From assembly GCA_026182355.1 (NCBI GenBank), contig JAPFBL010000243.1, positions 62,001-126,000 on the forward strand: a DNA stretch of 64,000 nucleotides, given 5' to 3'. Positions 11,477 through 20,487 of the stretch are shown one piece after another. The DNA comes from Hermatobates lingyangjiaoensis (Eukaryota; Arthropoda; Insecta; Hemiptera; Hermatobatidae). A program made the translations under genes and the position numbers. Position 1 is the first letter of the stretch, and each line of letters starts with the position of its first letter. The notes beneath the pieces were generated by a model, which did not search any database, had not been told where the DNA came from, and was given only the letters and a program-made list of their open reading frames with translations.

Positions 11477-12898
11477 TAGATTCATTCATTACATGAAGCC
11501 AGGTTTTCCTCTCCGTCCTATCGTGTCGTTCATTGGAAGTCCAACTTATGAACTGTCTAAATATATAGAAAAATATCTTAGTTACATTACTAACAAGAAT
11601 GAATTGAATGTAAAAAATTCATTAGAATTCAAACAAGCCCTTTCAAATCAAATACTAAGTGATGACGTAATTATGATTTCACTAGATGTCCAGTCGTTGT
11701 TTACTAATATACCTTTAGATCTAGCATTTGATTTAGTAAATAAACAGTGGAATAAGATTAGTTCACAGGTTGGAATGTCGAAAAAGGTTTTCCTTTCTAT
11801 ACTGGACCTTATATGTGAAGCAAGGTATTTCACCTTTGATGGTACTATTTATAAACAAAAATATGGATTACCAATGGGATCACCAATTTCACCAGTTCTC
11901 GCAAATATAGTTATGATTGAACTATGGAAAACAGTATCAATAAATTAGGTACGAAGGTGAAATTTATTAAATTATATGTGGACGATTTGTTTTTAATTAT
12001 TGAAAAGGGAGAAGAAGAGAATGTATTAAATATATTTAATTCTTTTCATAATCGTCTACAATTCACTTGTGAAGTAGAGAAAGATGGAAATCTGACATTC
12101 TTAGATGTGAAAGTTATAAGAGGTGAAAATGGCAATATCTTAACGGATTGGTTTACAAAACCTACCAGTGCTGCAAGAATCCTGAACTACCATTCTTCTC
12201 ATGCTATAAACCAAAAATTAAATTGCGTCCAAAATTTGGTTAAAAAAGTTATTGAAATAAGTAGTCCATGTTTTCTAAATGAAAATAAGAAAAGGGTGAA
12301 ATTATTGTTACAGAAAAATTGTTATCCGAAGAACTTAGTTGAACGATATTGGTTAAGATATTTAAGACGGCAACCAGCACATTCAAATGAAGATCATGAT
12401 GAACTGGAAGTTATAAATAGGAAGTATTTCAAATTTCCTTATGTTGAGGGCTTATCACAATCAATTAGAAAAGTGTTCAAACGAAACGTACCTGAAGTTA
12501 CACTGGCATTTTATAATAAAAGAAAAAATAAATCTTTATTTTCAAATTTGAAAGAAAAAATACCGAAGGAGTTACAAAGTAACGTCATTTATGCCATCAA
12601 ATGTAAAGACTGTGACAAATGTTACTATGGTGAAACTAGTCGTTTTCTCAAAGAAAGGTTGTACCAACATAATTATTCCATAAGAACAAATAAAAGTAAC
12701 GCAACAGCCTTAGCTGGGCATGCAATAAACGAAGGTCACACGTTCGATTTTGAAGATACAACTATAATAGAAAAAGAAAAAGATGAGCAAAGAAGGAAGA
12801 CACTTGAGATGTTATATATTAAAAAGGATCTAAGTTCGATTAATCATAGAAGTGATATTACTAATTTAAGTAATATTTATTCTGGAGTGTTGTGCTGA
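11477..12898 (+). pseudogene. PLE family B: 5'-truncated reverse transcriptase and GIY-YIG endonuclease
   Basis: Two overlapping frames, 11493-11948 and 11924-12898, encode one broken polyprotein. The first begins within reverse transcriptase (PLRPIVSFIGSPTYELSKYI), then SLDVQSLFTNIPL and YGLPMGSPISPVLANI. The second has the catalytic LYVDD at residues 17-21, NLTFLDVKV, a long linker with KPTSAARILNYHSSH, and a GIY-YIG domain from about residue 221: IYAI, YYG, R, a GHAINEGH segment and glutamate near 295. A frameshift near 11930 separates the palm motifs from YVDD. The N-terminal part is missing at the inversion junction, so this copy cannot make the full protein of several hundred more residues. 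Apart from that shift the frame is open, so the insertion is young. In PLEs this protein reverse-transcribes element RNA at a nicked target. Confidence 0.9.
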
Positions 12899-13292
12899 GG
12901 TTTAGTGAAATTTGATTTATTCAGTTCCCTTGAGTGAACAGTGTTGAGGTTATTTGTAATGTTATCTTATTAGTCTAGTCGAAGGTTTTGTCCGGCTAAC
13001 ATTGTTGTTCCTTTAAATAATGTAAATTTCATTTTCTTAGTTAAAAAATTCTTACTTCTGTAAGTAATATTGTTTTATGTATCTCTGAAATATTTCTGCT
13101 TGTAATATTCATGAGTTGTAACAATCCATTTTCATATTGTGTATATGTTTGATGTTGATATGTGATTTCTTATTATCCTTTGTTTGTAGGCCTATGAAAA
13201 AGGTTTTAAATAAACCGAAACGTTGGCAACGAGAGTTTGATTGTTTATCCTGGAAAATTGACCGAACCCCGATTATAGAACACACCTATTCT
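12899..13292 (+). repeat. PLE family B 3' tail with HHR-like motif
   Basis: Non-coding tail after the endonuclease stop. At 13190-13225 a hammerhead-like layout occurs: a TATGAAAA segment replaces CTGANGA, stem II is GGTTT/AAACC (about 13201-13232), then GAAAC and a GTT. The core is non-canonical, so ribozyme activity is doubtful. The tail ends in CACACCTATT, which is also the start of the left inverted arm. Confidence 0.6.
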
Positions 13293-13335
13293 ATCAAACG
13301 GTCGATATATTATTGAATCTGTTATATATATATAT

Positions 13336-13430
13336 GATCAAACAACAAAAAGAAATAGGAAAACAAGACTAAGATTTTCAACCGTAACAAGCGGTCTTCG
13401 TCAGAGTCAAAAACCCAACTGAACACTAGA
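13336..13430 (-). ncRNA. Hammerhead ribozyme motif, family A (left flank)
   Basis: On the minus strand GGG, a U-rich segment and GACT are followed by CTGACGA (13397-13403), stem II ACCG/CGGT with loop CTTGTTA, GAAA, ATCT and TTAGTC. One base of the AGATCT stem III palindrome is lost (AATCT), so this copy is slightly damaged. It is the 3' flank of the minus-strand half of the PLE palindrome. Confidence 0.8.
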
Positions 13431-13577
13431 TGCAGAAAACATCTGGTGAGGAGTTGAGAAGAGTGGGAGGGAAGAGTGGTATTTTAAAAGGGTGAAAGCA
13501 CAAGAAAGGGCTAATGTCCAGAAAGGGATGTTTGGGGAAACAAAGGAGTACAGTAAGAAAAAGTAAAAAACTATCCG

Positions 13578-15040
13578 CTAGCTGTCAACCCTCTTTGAAA
13601 AGGCTATTGCCCTCGTGACGAATGTATCAAGTTTGAAGAGACCGTTACTAATGTTTATAATATTAGATCTATTAAATTTAATTAGAGACGATTCAATAAT
13701 ATTTCTTAACAACATTGATTTTTCATAGGTAATAAATTTAGCTCCTGTCCAATCAATATGATGATTTTCATTTTTTATATGCAAGAATAAGGCACTACTG
13801 TTTTCCTGTCTACTTACGTTATATTGGTGTTGTTTTACACGTGTCTTTAATGATTTACCAGTTTGACCAATATAAATTTTTATGGCAATTTTTGCACGAA
13901 ATTTTATAAATACCAACGGACTCCAATTCTCTTGGAGAGTTTTTTATTAACATATTACCACGTTATTACGATTAGAAAACACTATATTAAAATCAAGTTG
14001 TTTGGCTAATCTTGGAAGGGGGTCCAATGATTCGTGGTATGGCAAAACTATAGAATTTGATAATAAAAGAGGCTCTTTTGAAGTATTTGAGAAAGTTTTT
14101 TTAGCACCCTTCAAAGCTAAATCGATATAAGAAGAGGGGTATTTTAATGAAAGGGCAATTGACCTAATGTTATTAATCTCTTCATAATAAATTCAGGAGA
14201 GGAAACTCTTAAAGCTCTCAAAAACATATTTCTAAAAACAGAAATTTTAACATTTTTTGGATGCGATGAATAAAAATGAAGGTATTCAAGTACATTCGTA
14301 GGTTTTCTATATACACTAAAGCGTAACTCATTAGGTAACCTATGGATCAGGACATCTAAGAAGGGCAAATTACCACTTATTTCTTCTTCCATTGTGAATT
14401 TGATTGTCGGCACTAATGAATTCAATTTTGTTAGGAAATCAACTTTATTTAAAGATTTGGGACAAATGCAAAGAATATCGTCAACATATCTATACCATTT
14501 AACATTTTTGGGCAAAATTGAGCTTAACATTTTACTCTCAAAAAACTCCATATATAAATTACTTAGGAGGGGGGATAAACAGTTACCCATAGCAAGACCA
14601 AATTTTTGTATATAATAATTATTTTCAAATTGAAAATGACAATCTACCACACATAACTTAATTAACTCTATTATAGTGGTAGATGGAAGGGGAAGGGAAT
14701 AATTAATTAATTCCTCCTGGAGTAAGCTCAACAGATCAGTTACAGGTACATTCGTAAAAAGAGACTTCACATCGAAACTGATTAATCTATAATTTTTGTT
14801 CATGTTGACGCTTTTTAATTTTTTAATTAAATCCACATTGTTTTTTATATGGCTGCCTGAAATTTTTCCAATTAAGGGGCTTAAAGTACTTACTAACCAT
14901 TTGGACAAGCCATATGATGCCGAACCAATCGAACTCACAATTAAACGTATTGGGTAATTATCTTTATGTGTCTTGATCAACCAGTACATATATGGCAAAG
15001 AAGGGGATTTTGATATAAATTTAGTAATAAGTTCGGGTTG
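13578..15040 (-). pseudogene. PLE family A, left copy: reverse transcriptase and GIY-YIG
   Basis: The minus-strand frame 14998-14144 encodes reverse transcriptase: YMYWLIKTHKDNYPIRLIVS, SFDVKSLFTNVP, FGLAMGNCLSPLLSNLYMEF, and catalytic YRYVDDILCI, then GNLPFLDVLIHR. After a frameshift near 14175 the linker continues in other frames. The GIY-YIG end is read at 13916-13578: YIGQTGKSLKTRVKQHQYN, SSALFLHIKNENH, and the glutamate in NIIESSLIKF. The reverse transcriptase palm is intact but the protein is truncated at the N-terminus and frameshifted, so the copy is not autonomous. Confidence 0.9.
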
Positions 15041-15076
15041 ATTTTTTAAACTATCTTAAAACTATCTTAAAAAATC

Positions 15077-16540
15077 AACCCGAACTTATTACTAAATTTA
15101 TATCAAAATCCCCTTCTTTGCCATATATGTACTGGTTGATCAAGACACATAAAGATAATTACCCAATACGTTTAATTGTGAGTTCGGTTGGTTCGGTATC
15201 ATATGGCTTGTCCAAATGGTTAGTAAGTATTTTAAGCCCCTTAATTGGAAAAATTTCAGGCAGCCATATAAAAAACAATGTGGATTTAATTAAAAAATTA
15301 AAAAGCGTCAACATGAACAAAAATTATAGATTAATCAGTTTCGATGTGAAGTCTCTTTTTACGAATGTACCTGTAACTGATCTGTTGAGCTTACTCCAGG
15401 AGGAATTAATTAATTATTCCCTTCCCCTTCCATCTACCACTATAATAGAGTTAATTAAGTTATGTGTGGTAGATTGTCATTTTCAATTTGAAAATAATTA
15501 TTATATACAAAAATTTGGTCTTGCTATGGGTAACTGTTTATCCCCCTCCTAAGTAATTTATATATGGAGTTTTTTGAGGGTAAAATGTTAAGCTCAATTT
15601 TGCCCAAAAATGTTAAATGGTATAGATATGTTGACGATATTCTTTGCATTTGTCCCAATTCTTTAAATAAAGTTGATTTCCTAACAAAATTGAATTCATT
15701 AGTGCCGACAATCAAATTCACAATGGAAGAAGAAATAAGTGGTAATTTGCCCTTCTTAGATGTCCCTGATCCATAGGTTACCTAATGAGTTACGCTTTAG
15801 TGTATATAGAAAACCTATGAATGTACTTGCATACGTTCACTTTTATTCTTCACATCCAAAAAAATGTTAAAATTTCTGTTTTTAGAAATATGTTTTTGAG
15901 GGCGTTAAGAATTTGCTCTCCTGAATTCCTTAATGAAGAGATTAATAACATTAGGTCAATTGCCCTTTCATTAAAATACCCCTCTTCTTATATCGATTTA
16001 GCTTTGAAGGGTGCTAAAAAAACTTTCTCTAATACTTCAAAAGAGCCCCTTTTATTATCAAATTCTATAGTTTTGCCATACCACGAATCATTGGACCTCC
16101 TTCCAAGATTAGCCAAACAACTTGATTTTCATATAGTGTTTTCTAATCGTAATAACGTGGGTAATATGTTAATAAAAAACTCTCCCAGCGAATTGGAGTC
16201 CGCTGGTATTTATAAAATTCCGTGCAAAAATTGCCATAAAATTTATATTGGTCAAACTGGTAAATCATTAAAGACACGTGTAAAACAACACCAATATAAC
16301 GTAAGTAGACAGGAAAACAGTAGTGCCTTATTCTTGCATATAAAAATGAAAATCATCATATTGATTGGACAGGAGCTAAATTTATTACCTATGAAAAATC
16401 AATGTTGTTAAGAAATATTATTGAATCGTCTCTAATTAAATTTAATAGATCTAATATTATAAATATTAGTAACGGTCTCTTCAAACTTGATACATTCGTC
16501 ACGAGGGCAATAGCCTTTTCAAAGAGGGTTGACAGCTAGC
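15077..16540 (+). pseudogene. PLE family A, right copy: reverse transcriptase and GIY-YIG
   Basis: Mirror image of the left copy. Frames 15118-15552 (reverse transcriptase to GNCLSPS), 15564-15776 (YVDD at about 15627) and 15821-16411 (linker plus IYIGQTGKSLKTRVKQH) are broken by three frameshifts. The final endonuclease portion continues in another frame to about 16540. The breaks at 15550 and 15770 are not shared with the left copy, while most point sequence is. The two copies therefore mutated independently after the palindrome formed. Confidence 0.9.
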
Positions 16541-16812
16541 GGATAGTTTTTTACTTTTTCTTACTGTACTCCTTTGTTTCCCCAAACATCCCTTTCTGGA
16601 TATTAGTCCTTTCCTGTGCTTTCACCCTTTTAAAATACCACTCTTCCCTCCCACTCTTCTCAACTCCTCACCAGATGTTTTCTGCACCTAGTGTTCAGTT
16701 GGGTTTTGACTCTGACGAAGACCGCTTGTTACGGTTGAAAGATCTTAGTCTTGTTTTCCCATTTCTTATTGTGGTTTGATCATTGATTGTTGTTTCACGT
16801 GTTTATGTGAAA
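16541..16812 (+). ncRNA. PLE family A 3' end with intact hammerhead ribozyme
   Basis: The tail 16541-16690 precedes an HHR with all conserved positions. GACT 16708-16711 pairs exactly with AGTC 16747-16750 (stem I). The core CTGACGA is 16712-16718. Stem II is ACCG/CGGT with one bulge and loop CTTGTTA. GAAA is 16737-16740. AGATCT 16740-16745 forms a palindromic stem III and T16746 is position 17. Beyond stem I, GGG and CCC can also pair across a U-rich internal loop, as in natural type I hammerheads with loop-loop contacts. The predicted cleavage is after 16746. Confidence 0.85.
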
Positions 16813-16857
16813 TCTTTTATATATATATAAATATTCCCAAGCTAACCAGGGTAATGA

Positions 16858-16876
16858 ATAATATATATTATATATA

Positions 16877-16915
<39 letters not shown>
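16858..16915. repeat. (TA)n microsatellite
   Basis: TA tract with a few interruptions, lying between the PLE palindrome and the family D foldback. Confidence 0.95.
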
Positions 16916-16917
<2 letters not shown>

Positions 16918-16962
16918 GATAATCAAAATAACACTTGATGTAATAGATGGACTAATTTACCA

Positions 16963-17122
16963 CAATGAAACAATTTTGGAAAATGCTCTAAGGCCTTTCG
17001 TCAACACATCGTCAGAGAGCAAGTGAACCCCTTGAGTTCACTTGCTCTCTGACGATGTGTTGACGAAAGACCTTAGAGCATTGTTTCCAAAATGTTTCAT
17101 TGTGGTAAATTAGTCCATGTAT
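16963..17122. ncRNA. Family D hammerhead foldback (two ribozyme units head to head)
   Basis: Inverted arms of about 70 bp. The minus-strand unit is nearly ideal. TGCTCT pairs exactly with AGAGCA (stem I). CTGACGA is at 17009-17015. Stem II is short (GT/AC). GAAA is at 16996-16999, followed by the AGGCCT palindrome and U17. The plus unit has core 17049-17055 and GAAA 17065-17068 with one change in the palindrome (AGACCT). No coding sequence lies between the arms; the outer tails match at TTTCATTGTGGTAAATTAGTCCAT. TA tracts flank both sides. Confidence 0.75.
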
Positions 17123-17137
17123 ATATATATATTAATT

Positions 17138-17228
17138 GTGTTGAACTGAATTGCCTTAATCAAACATACCTTTGTTTTGAGCAGTTTTTCATATTTTCTT
17201 TGTTAAGGCAATTCAGTTCAACACAATT
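17138..17228. repeat. Short foldback
   Basis: The segment starting AATTGTGTTGAACTGAATTG near 17138 is repeated as its reverse complement ending near 17227, with about 40 bp between arms. TA tracts lie on both sides. The piece GAAGGACTGCTCCCTATTTA just after it (17239-17260) resembles the PLE N-terminal end. Confidence 0.75.
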
Positions 17229-17259
17229 TGTATAATAGAAGGACTGCTCCCTATTTATA

Positions 17260-17297
<38 letters not shown>

Positions 17298-17314
17298 TTA
17301 TATATATTATATAG

Positions 17315-17385
17315 TGGTTTGTAGTTTGATCATTGATTGTTATTTCACGTGTTTATGTGAAAGCCTTATATATATATATATAATC
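17315..17385 (+). repeat. Solitary family A PLE tail
   Basis: GTTTGATCATTGATTG and the following TTTCACGTGTTTATGTGAAA block match the terminal 60 bases of family A copies. No hammerhead core remains. It is bordered by TA tracts on each side. Confidence 0.7.
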
Positions 17386-17898
17386 ATGCAAAAGAATTAC
17401 AGTAAACAGGTATAAATAAAATAAATCTCAATCAATGAAATGTAAAAGAAAGAGGAAGGCAACCGTAATAAATACTTTAAAGTCTTTAACTTTATGTTAT
17501 CAGAGAGCAAACAAAGTAAAAAGGTTTTACTTTTTCTTTGAAGTTTTATACTTCTTTATATATTATATCATGTACAAGTACATATATATACTTTGTATAT
17601 TATACTATATAAAAATGCATATATCATATACATGTAATTTATATATTTATATGATATACAAATCATGTAATCCACATAATTTTCAACCCTTTTATTTTGT
17701 TATGTACTATGTTTAGAGCCCTGACAATTCTTAATAAATAATGCCTTGTAATCACGTTTACATTTTGTCAACAATGTAGGTAGACAACCTTGTAATTTGT
17801 TATTAATATGGAAAGACAGGATATCAAACAAGATATTAAATAATATTTATACAGATTCCCTATAAAATGATTTACGAATAGAAATATTCATATCATAC
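17386..17898. other. Intron or intergenic AT-rich DNA
   Basis: A plus frame at 17435-17716 is low-complexity and rich in TATA-derived Tyr/Ile, so I do not call it a gene. If the neuroligin gene continues leftward, this is its next intron. Confidence 0.4.
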
Positions 17899-18271
17899 CT
17901 CAATATTTTATTTCTTTCCTCTTCTTCAAATCCATATTGGATTTCCTGTTCACTGAAGTCTAGAAAGCTCTCAGTGGAAGTCGTTACGAGTAGAAGGCTT
18001 GTAGAGAGGAATGGCTCTCCGGCACCCTGTATGACTGCCTGCGGGTCTAGAGGAGCTGTCCAAGGACCGATAGGAGCGAGAAAGCGGATCTCGGCTAGGC
18101 GAAGACGAGTGAGTATGGCGAGAGGCAGGCGGCGAAGACAGGGGATGGCTGTGAGGCCTGGAGGACAGCCGACTGCAAGGGCAACGGAATCCCGGACCAC
18201 TCCCGGCTCTGAGACCCTGGCCCAGGGGCTCAGCGAACACCCACTTATAAGTGCCACGCTCCAGAACAGAC
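17899..18271 (-). CDS. NLGN: Neuroligin-like protein, internal exon
   Basis: On the minus strand a splice acceptor (TGTACAG before 18271) opens a 373-nt exon. It ends at a donor (AG|GTATGA) after 17899. The frame encodes LFWSVALISGCSLSPWARV near the start, IPCLRRLPL, a DPQAVIQ block, and near the end DFSEQEIQYGFEEEERNKIL. These match neuroligin-family landmarks: the LF...L.SG.ALSPWA segment after the pseudo-catalytic elbow and the FSEQDIQYGFEE-type signature after it. The exon starts in phase 1, matching the end of the upstream exon, and ends in phase 2. It is GC-rich against its surroundings, as expected of coding DNA. Neuroligins are single-pass postsynaptic adhesion proteins with an inactive cholinesterase-like ectodomain. 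The central part is divergent, so a related cholinesterase-like adhesion protein is possible. Confidence 0.8.
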
Positions 18272-18454
18272 CTGTACAGACAGACCTCGCTTGTGAGATG
18301 TCTACAGTATCAATCATCATATATTCATATCAACATCTAAACCACAGTCAGAAATTCAGAGAAATTACTACGATTTGTAAACCAAAATAAGAAGTTTTAT
18401 TACAATAAATAAAGATTGCTAGGAACATTCAATAATCCAATGTTCATAAAGAAA

Positions 18455-18690
18455 CATAGAAAAATTAAAAACACATACTTACAGTTTCTAATTTTTGGTT
18501 GAACCGTCTTCAGGAGAAATAAGAGAGGGAAACCAAGCGCACTGGTACAGAGACGGTTGGAGTCCAGTGCGCTTGGATTCCCTCTCTTATCTCTCCTGAA
18601 GACAGTTCAACCAAAAATTAGAGACTGTAAGTGTGTGTTTTTAATTTCTCTATGTTTCTTTATGTACATTGAACTATATATATTATTGAA
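18455..18690. repeat. Family G HHR foldback
   Basis: Inverted arms extend from about 18450 to 18672 (GAAACATAGAAAAATTAAAAA with its complement near the other end). The centre has an imperfect GTCCAGTGCGCTTGG / CCAAGCGCACTGG inverted repeat. Each arm has the family G hammerhead layout: CTCTC or TCTCTC, CTGAAGA (plus 18596-18602; minus 18509-18515), GGTT/AACC stem and AATTAGAGA. The conserved G of GAAA is changed (CAAAA) in both, so activity is doubtful here. Confidence 0.75.
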
Positions 18691-18699
18691 TGTTCGTAG

Positions 18700-19012
18700 C
18701 AATCCTTCTTGAAAACATGTTTCTAATTTTTTTTTCCAATTTTATGCTTCGTTACCTTTTTAGAGACTTTCTCTAATGTCCTATTGGCTCTTCTTCTCAG
18801 TTGCTCGGGGAATAGAAAAATCAACTGGCCCAAACTTTTCCTTTCATAAATACACATTGTGACACTATTACATCTAGCACTATTTAATAACTAACTAAAT
18901 ATTATTCATTGATTTTGTTATTCCCCGAGCAACTGAGAAGAGCCTGTAGGACATTAGAGAAACTCTCTAAAAAGGTAACCAAGCATGAAATTGGCATAAA
19001 ATTTTTAGAATA

Positions 19013-19013
<1 letters not shown>
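18700..19013. pseudogene. PLE N-terminal coding fragment, inverted pair
   Basis: 18740-18825 and 18915-18985 are inverted copies of one coding segment. On the plus strand it reads PEQLRRACRTLEKLSKKVTK, a basic leucine-rich helix-like stretch. On the minus strand the copy continues to a phenylalanine/arginine block ending near 18700, like the other PLE N-terminal fragments. It is not an independent gene. Confidence 0.55.

Positions 19014-19051
<38 letters not shown>
19014..19051. repeat. (TA)n microsatellite
   Basis: Uninterrupted TA tract between two PLE N-terminal fragments. Confidence 0.95.
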
Positions 19052-19055
<4 letters not shown>

Positions 19056-19262
19056 AAATTTAGGGAGCAATCCTTCTTTTATGCATGTTTTGTTGAACGA
19101 CCTTTGTACTGTGGCATGAATCAATTTCATAGTCGATCTTTCAAGTTTTCTCACCTTTGATTTAAATCTTTCTGGTATTAAATACACTAGTTCTCCAAAT
19201 GATTTATTTTTCATAACTGACATGTTTCGGTCTCCTTGACCATCTTCAGAGTTAATCATATT
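19052..19262 (-). mobile_element. PLE family C 5' end: hammerhead plus N-terminal coding segment
   Basis: The minus-strand frame from 19259 encodes INSEDGQGDRNMS, then a PLE N-terminal stretch (GELVYLIPERF, RKLERSTMKLIHATVQRSF, CIKEGLLPKFTNI) that runs into TA repeats. The first 14 codons are the hammerhead itself. TAACT/AGTTA is an exact stem I. CTGAAGA is at 19243-19249. Stem II is GGTC/GACC. GAAA is at 19225-19228, then the ACATGT palindrome and C17 at 19219. All core positions are intact. The near-identical unit at 57641-57840 supports one family. Confidence 0.75.
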
Positions 19263-19311
19263 TATAAAAACTTATTCCTACTAATCACAACTATTCACTA
19301 CACTATACATC

Positions 19312-19557
19312 TCCTAAATTAACACAATAATTTTCAAAAACATCAAGAAATAATTCTATCACCAAAATAAACAATTGCTTAAAGCAGTTTTTGCCACCTG
19401 TCATAATCAGGTGTACCTCTTAACTAGAGGCATTTTATGAAGTTAAGAGGTACACCTGATTATGACAGGTGGCAAAAACTGCTTTAAGCAAATGTTTATT
19501 TTGGTGATAGAATTATTTCTTGATGTTTTTGAAAATTATTGTGTTAATTTAGGAAAT
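19312..19557. repeat. Near-perfect 245-bp palindrome next to family C
   Basis: The left arm from CCTAAATTAACACAATAATT is repeated as its reverse complement ending near 19556. Arms of about 110 bp meet at about 19430 with a short AT centre. It lies upstream of the family C hammerhead, so it is probably the family C leader in inverted duplication. The right arm lost its hammerhead and ends in TA repeats. Confidence 0.85.
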
Positions 19558-19607
19558 ATATATATATGTATATACGTTTATCTATATATATATATATATA
19601 TATATAT

Positions 19608-19824
19608 ATGATCAAATCACAATATTAAATGGGGAAACTAAGATCTTTCCACCGTAGCAAGCTGTCTTCGTCAGAGTTACCAAACCAACCAAAAACCCAA
19701 CTCCAGTTTGGGTTTTTGACTCTGACGAACACAGCTTGTTACTGTTGAAAGATCTTAGTCGTTTTTTTCCCATTTCACATTGTGGATTGATTCTTGATTG
19801 TTATTTCACGTTTTTATGTGAAAT

Positions 19825-19840
<16 letters not shown>
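19608..19840. ncRNA. Family A HHR foldback
   Basis: Plus unit: GACT, CTGACGA 19722-19728, a mutated stem II (CAG/CTG pairing), GAAA 19747-19750, AGATCT and TTAGTC, with stem I exact. Minus unit: core at 19668-19674 in TCTTCGTCAGAGT, with AGATCT intact. The centre carries an AACCAACC insertion. TA tracts flank both ends (19585-19607 and 19829-19860). Confidence 0.8.
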
Positions 19841-19860
<20 letters not shown>

Positions 19861-19862
<2 letters not shown>

Positions 19863-20002
19863 TGAATGTTTTCGGTATTTGGACCACATATAAAATACTA
19901 TTGATGTAGGCCTGAACATGTCTACAAATAAAGACGAAACGTCGGCTTAAAGGTGTTGTATTATTGAAGCTATGCTAAACCTCGATAAAAACGAAAAATA
20001 TT
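19861..20002 (+). ncRNA. HHR-like motif, family M
   Basis: The layout is CTGAACA (19911-19917), stem GTCT/AGAC with loop, GAAA (19937-19940), then CGTC, giving an ACGT palindromic stem III. The core has C in place of the conserved G8. A related but more degraded copy is at 42090-42180 (shared TTGGCTTAAAG). TA tracts flank the element. Confidence 0.45.
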
Positions 20003-20021
20003 GTTATATATATATATATAT

Positions 20022-20225
20022 ACCATATTTGTAAAATTTGTAGCAGTCCTTCATTCAAACATATTTCGTTGAATAACTGACCGTATTTTACTGATGTCAT
20101 TTTCTTCACCAGTTTTTCGAGGGTTCTGAATACCTTCTTCTTTCCTTCATCCAAACATTGGAGAATGAACTCGAAAAAGTGGTGAAGAAAATGATCACTT
20201 AAATAAGGTCAGTTATTCAACGATA
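20022..20225. pseudogene. PLE N-terminal fragment, inverted pair
   Basis: 20040-20135 and 20165-20222 are inverted copies around about 20155. Read outward, each encodes a basic segment ending in a block before TA repeats (GTAGCAGTCCTTCATTCAAA on the left), as in other PLE N-terminal fragments. Confidence 0.5.
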
Positions 20226-20249
20226 TATATATAGTAATTAAATGAAACG

Positions 20250-20425
20250 GTCCAACGGACTTTTAAATAAAAAACAATTAAAAAAAAAGATAGCACACAG
20301 ATAGACACAGGAATAACTCACTTCTATATTTTAACCATCGTCGTCATCAGGAGGCGAAGAGTCCCGCAGGAAGGCAGAGCGGCGACTCAGTCTGTGTGCT
20401 ATCTTTGTTTTTTTTTTAATTGGAT
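20250..20425. repeat. Foldback with family E hammerhead-like core
   Basis: AAGATAGCACACAGA (20288) and TCTGTGTGCTATCTT (20391-20405) form the arms, with A/T runs outside. On the minus strand CTGATGA lies at 20344-20350, followed by a weak stem and TTAAAATATAG where GAAATAT is expected. G12 is therefore lost and activity is unlikely. A long TA tract follows (20429-20484). Confidence 0.6.
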
Positions 20426-20442
20426 TATATTATATATATATA

Positions 20443-20484
<42 letters not shown>

Positions 20485-20487
<3 letters not shown>

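Larger units (their letters stand above)
13336..16812. mobile_element. 3.5-kb head-to-head palindromic PLE (family A)
   Basis: Two 5'-truncated copies of one PLE lie in opposite orientation with their 5' breakpoints abutting at about 15040-15077 and 3' ends outward. The arms of about 1.7 kb match almost base for base, including the 3' untranslated region (13430-13575 versus 16540-16690) and the terminal HHR. Only short AT-rich sequence (repeated AACTATCTTAAA) separates them. Both copies break just upstream of the reverse transcriptase motif KTHKD. The outer flanks are TA tracts (13322-13336 and 16819-16828). Confidence 0.85.

Noticed and set aside
13322..16830. Assembly artefact as explanation of the palindrome
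   Set aside because: The arms carry private frameshifts and substitutions, so they are two real sequences rather than one read twice; long reads would still be the final test.
17000..17100. Possible CRISPR-like or terminator hairpins
   Set aside because: The setting is a eukaryotic genome, and the inverted repeats are explained by paired hammerhead units.
17974..18390. Plus-strand and second minus-strand open frames over the GC-rich block
   Set aside because: They are shadows of the neuroligin-like exon, whose frame has family landmarks and proper splice sites.
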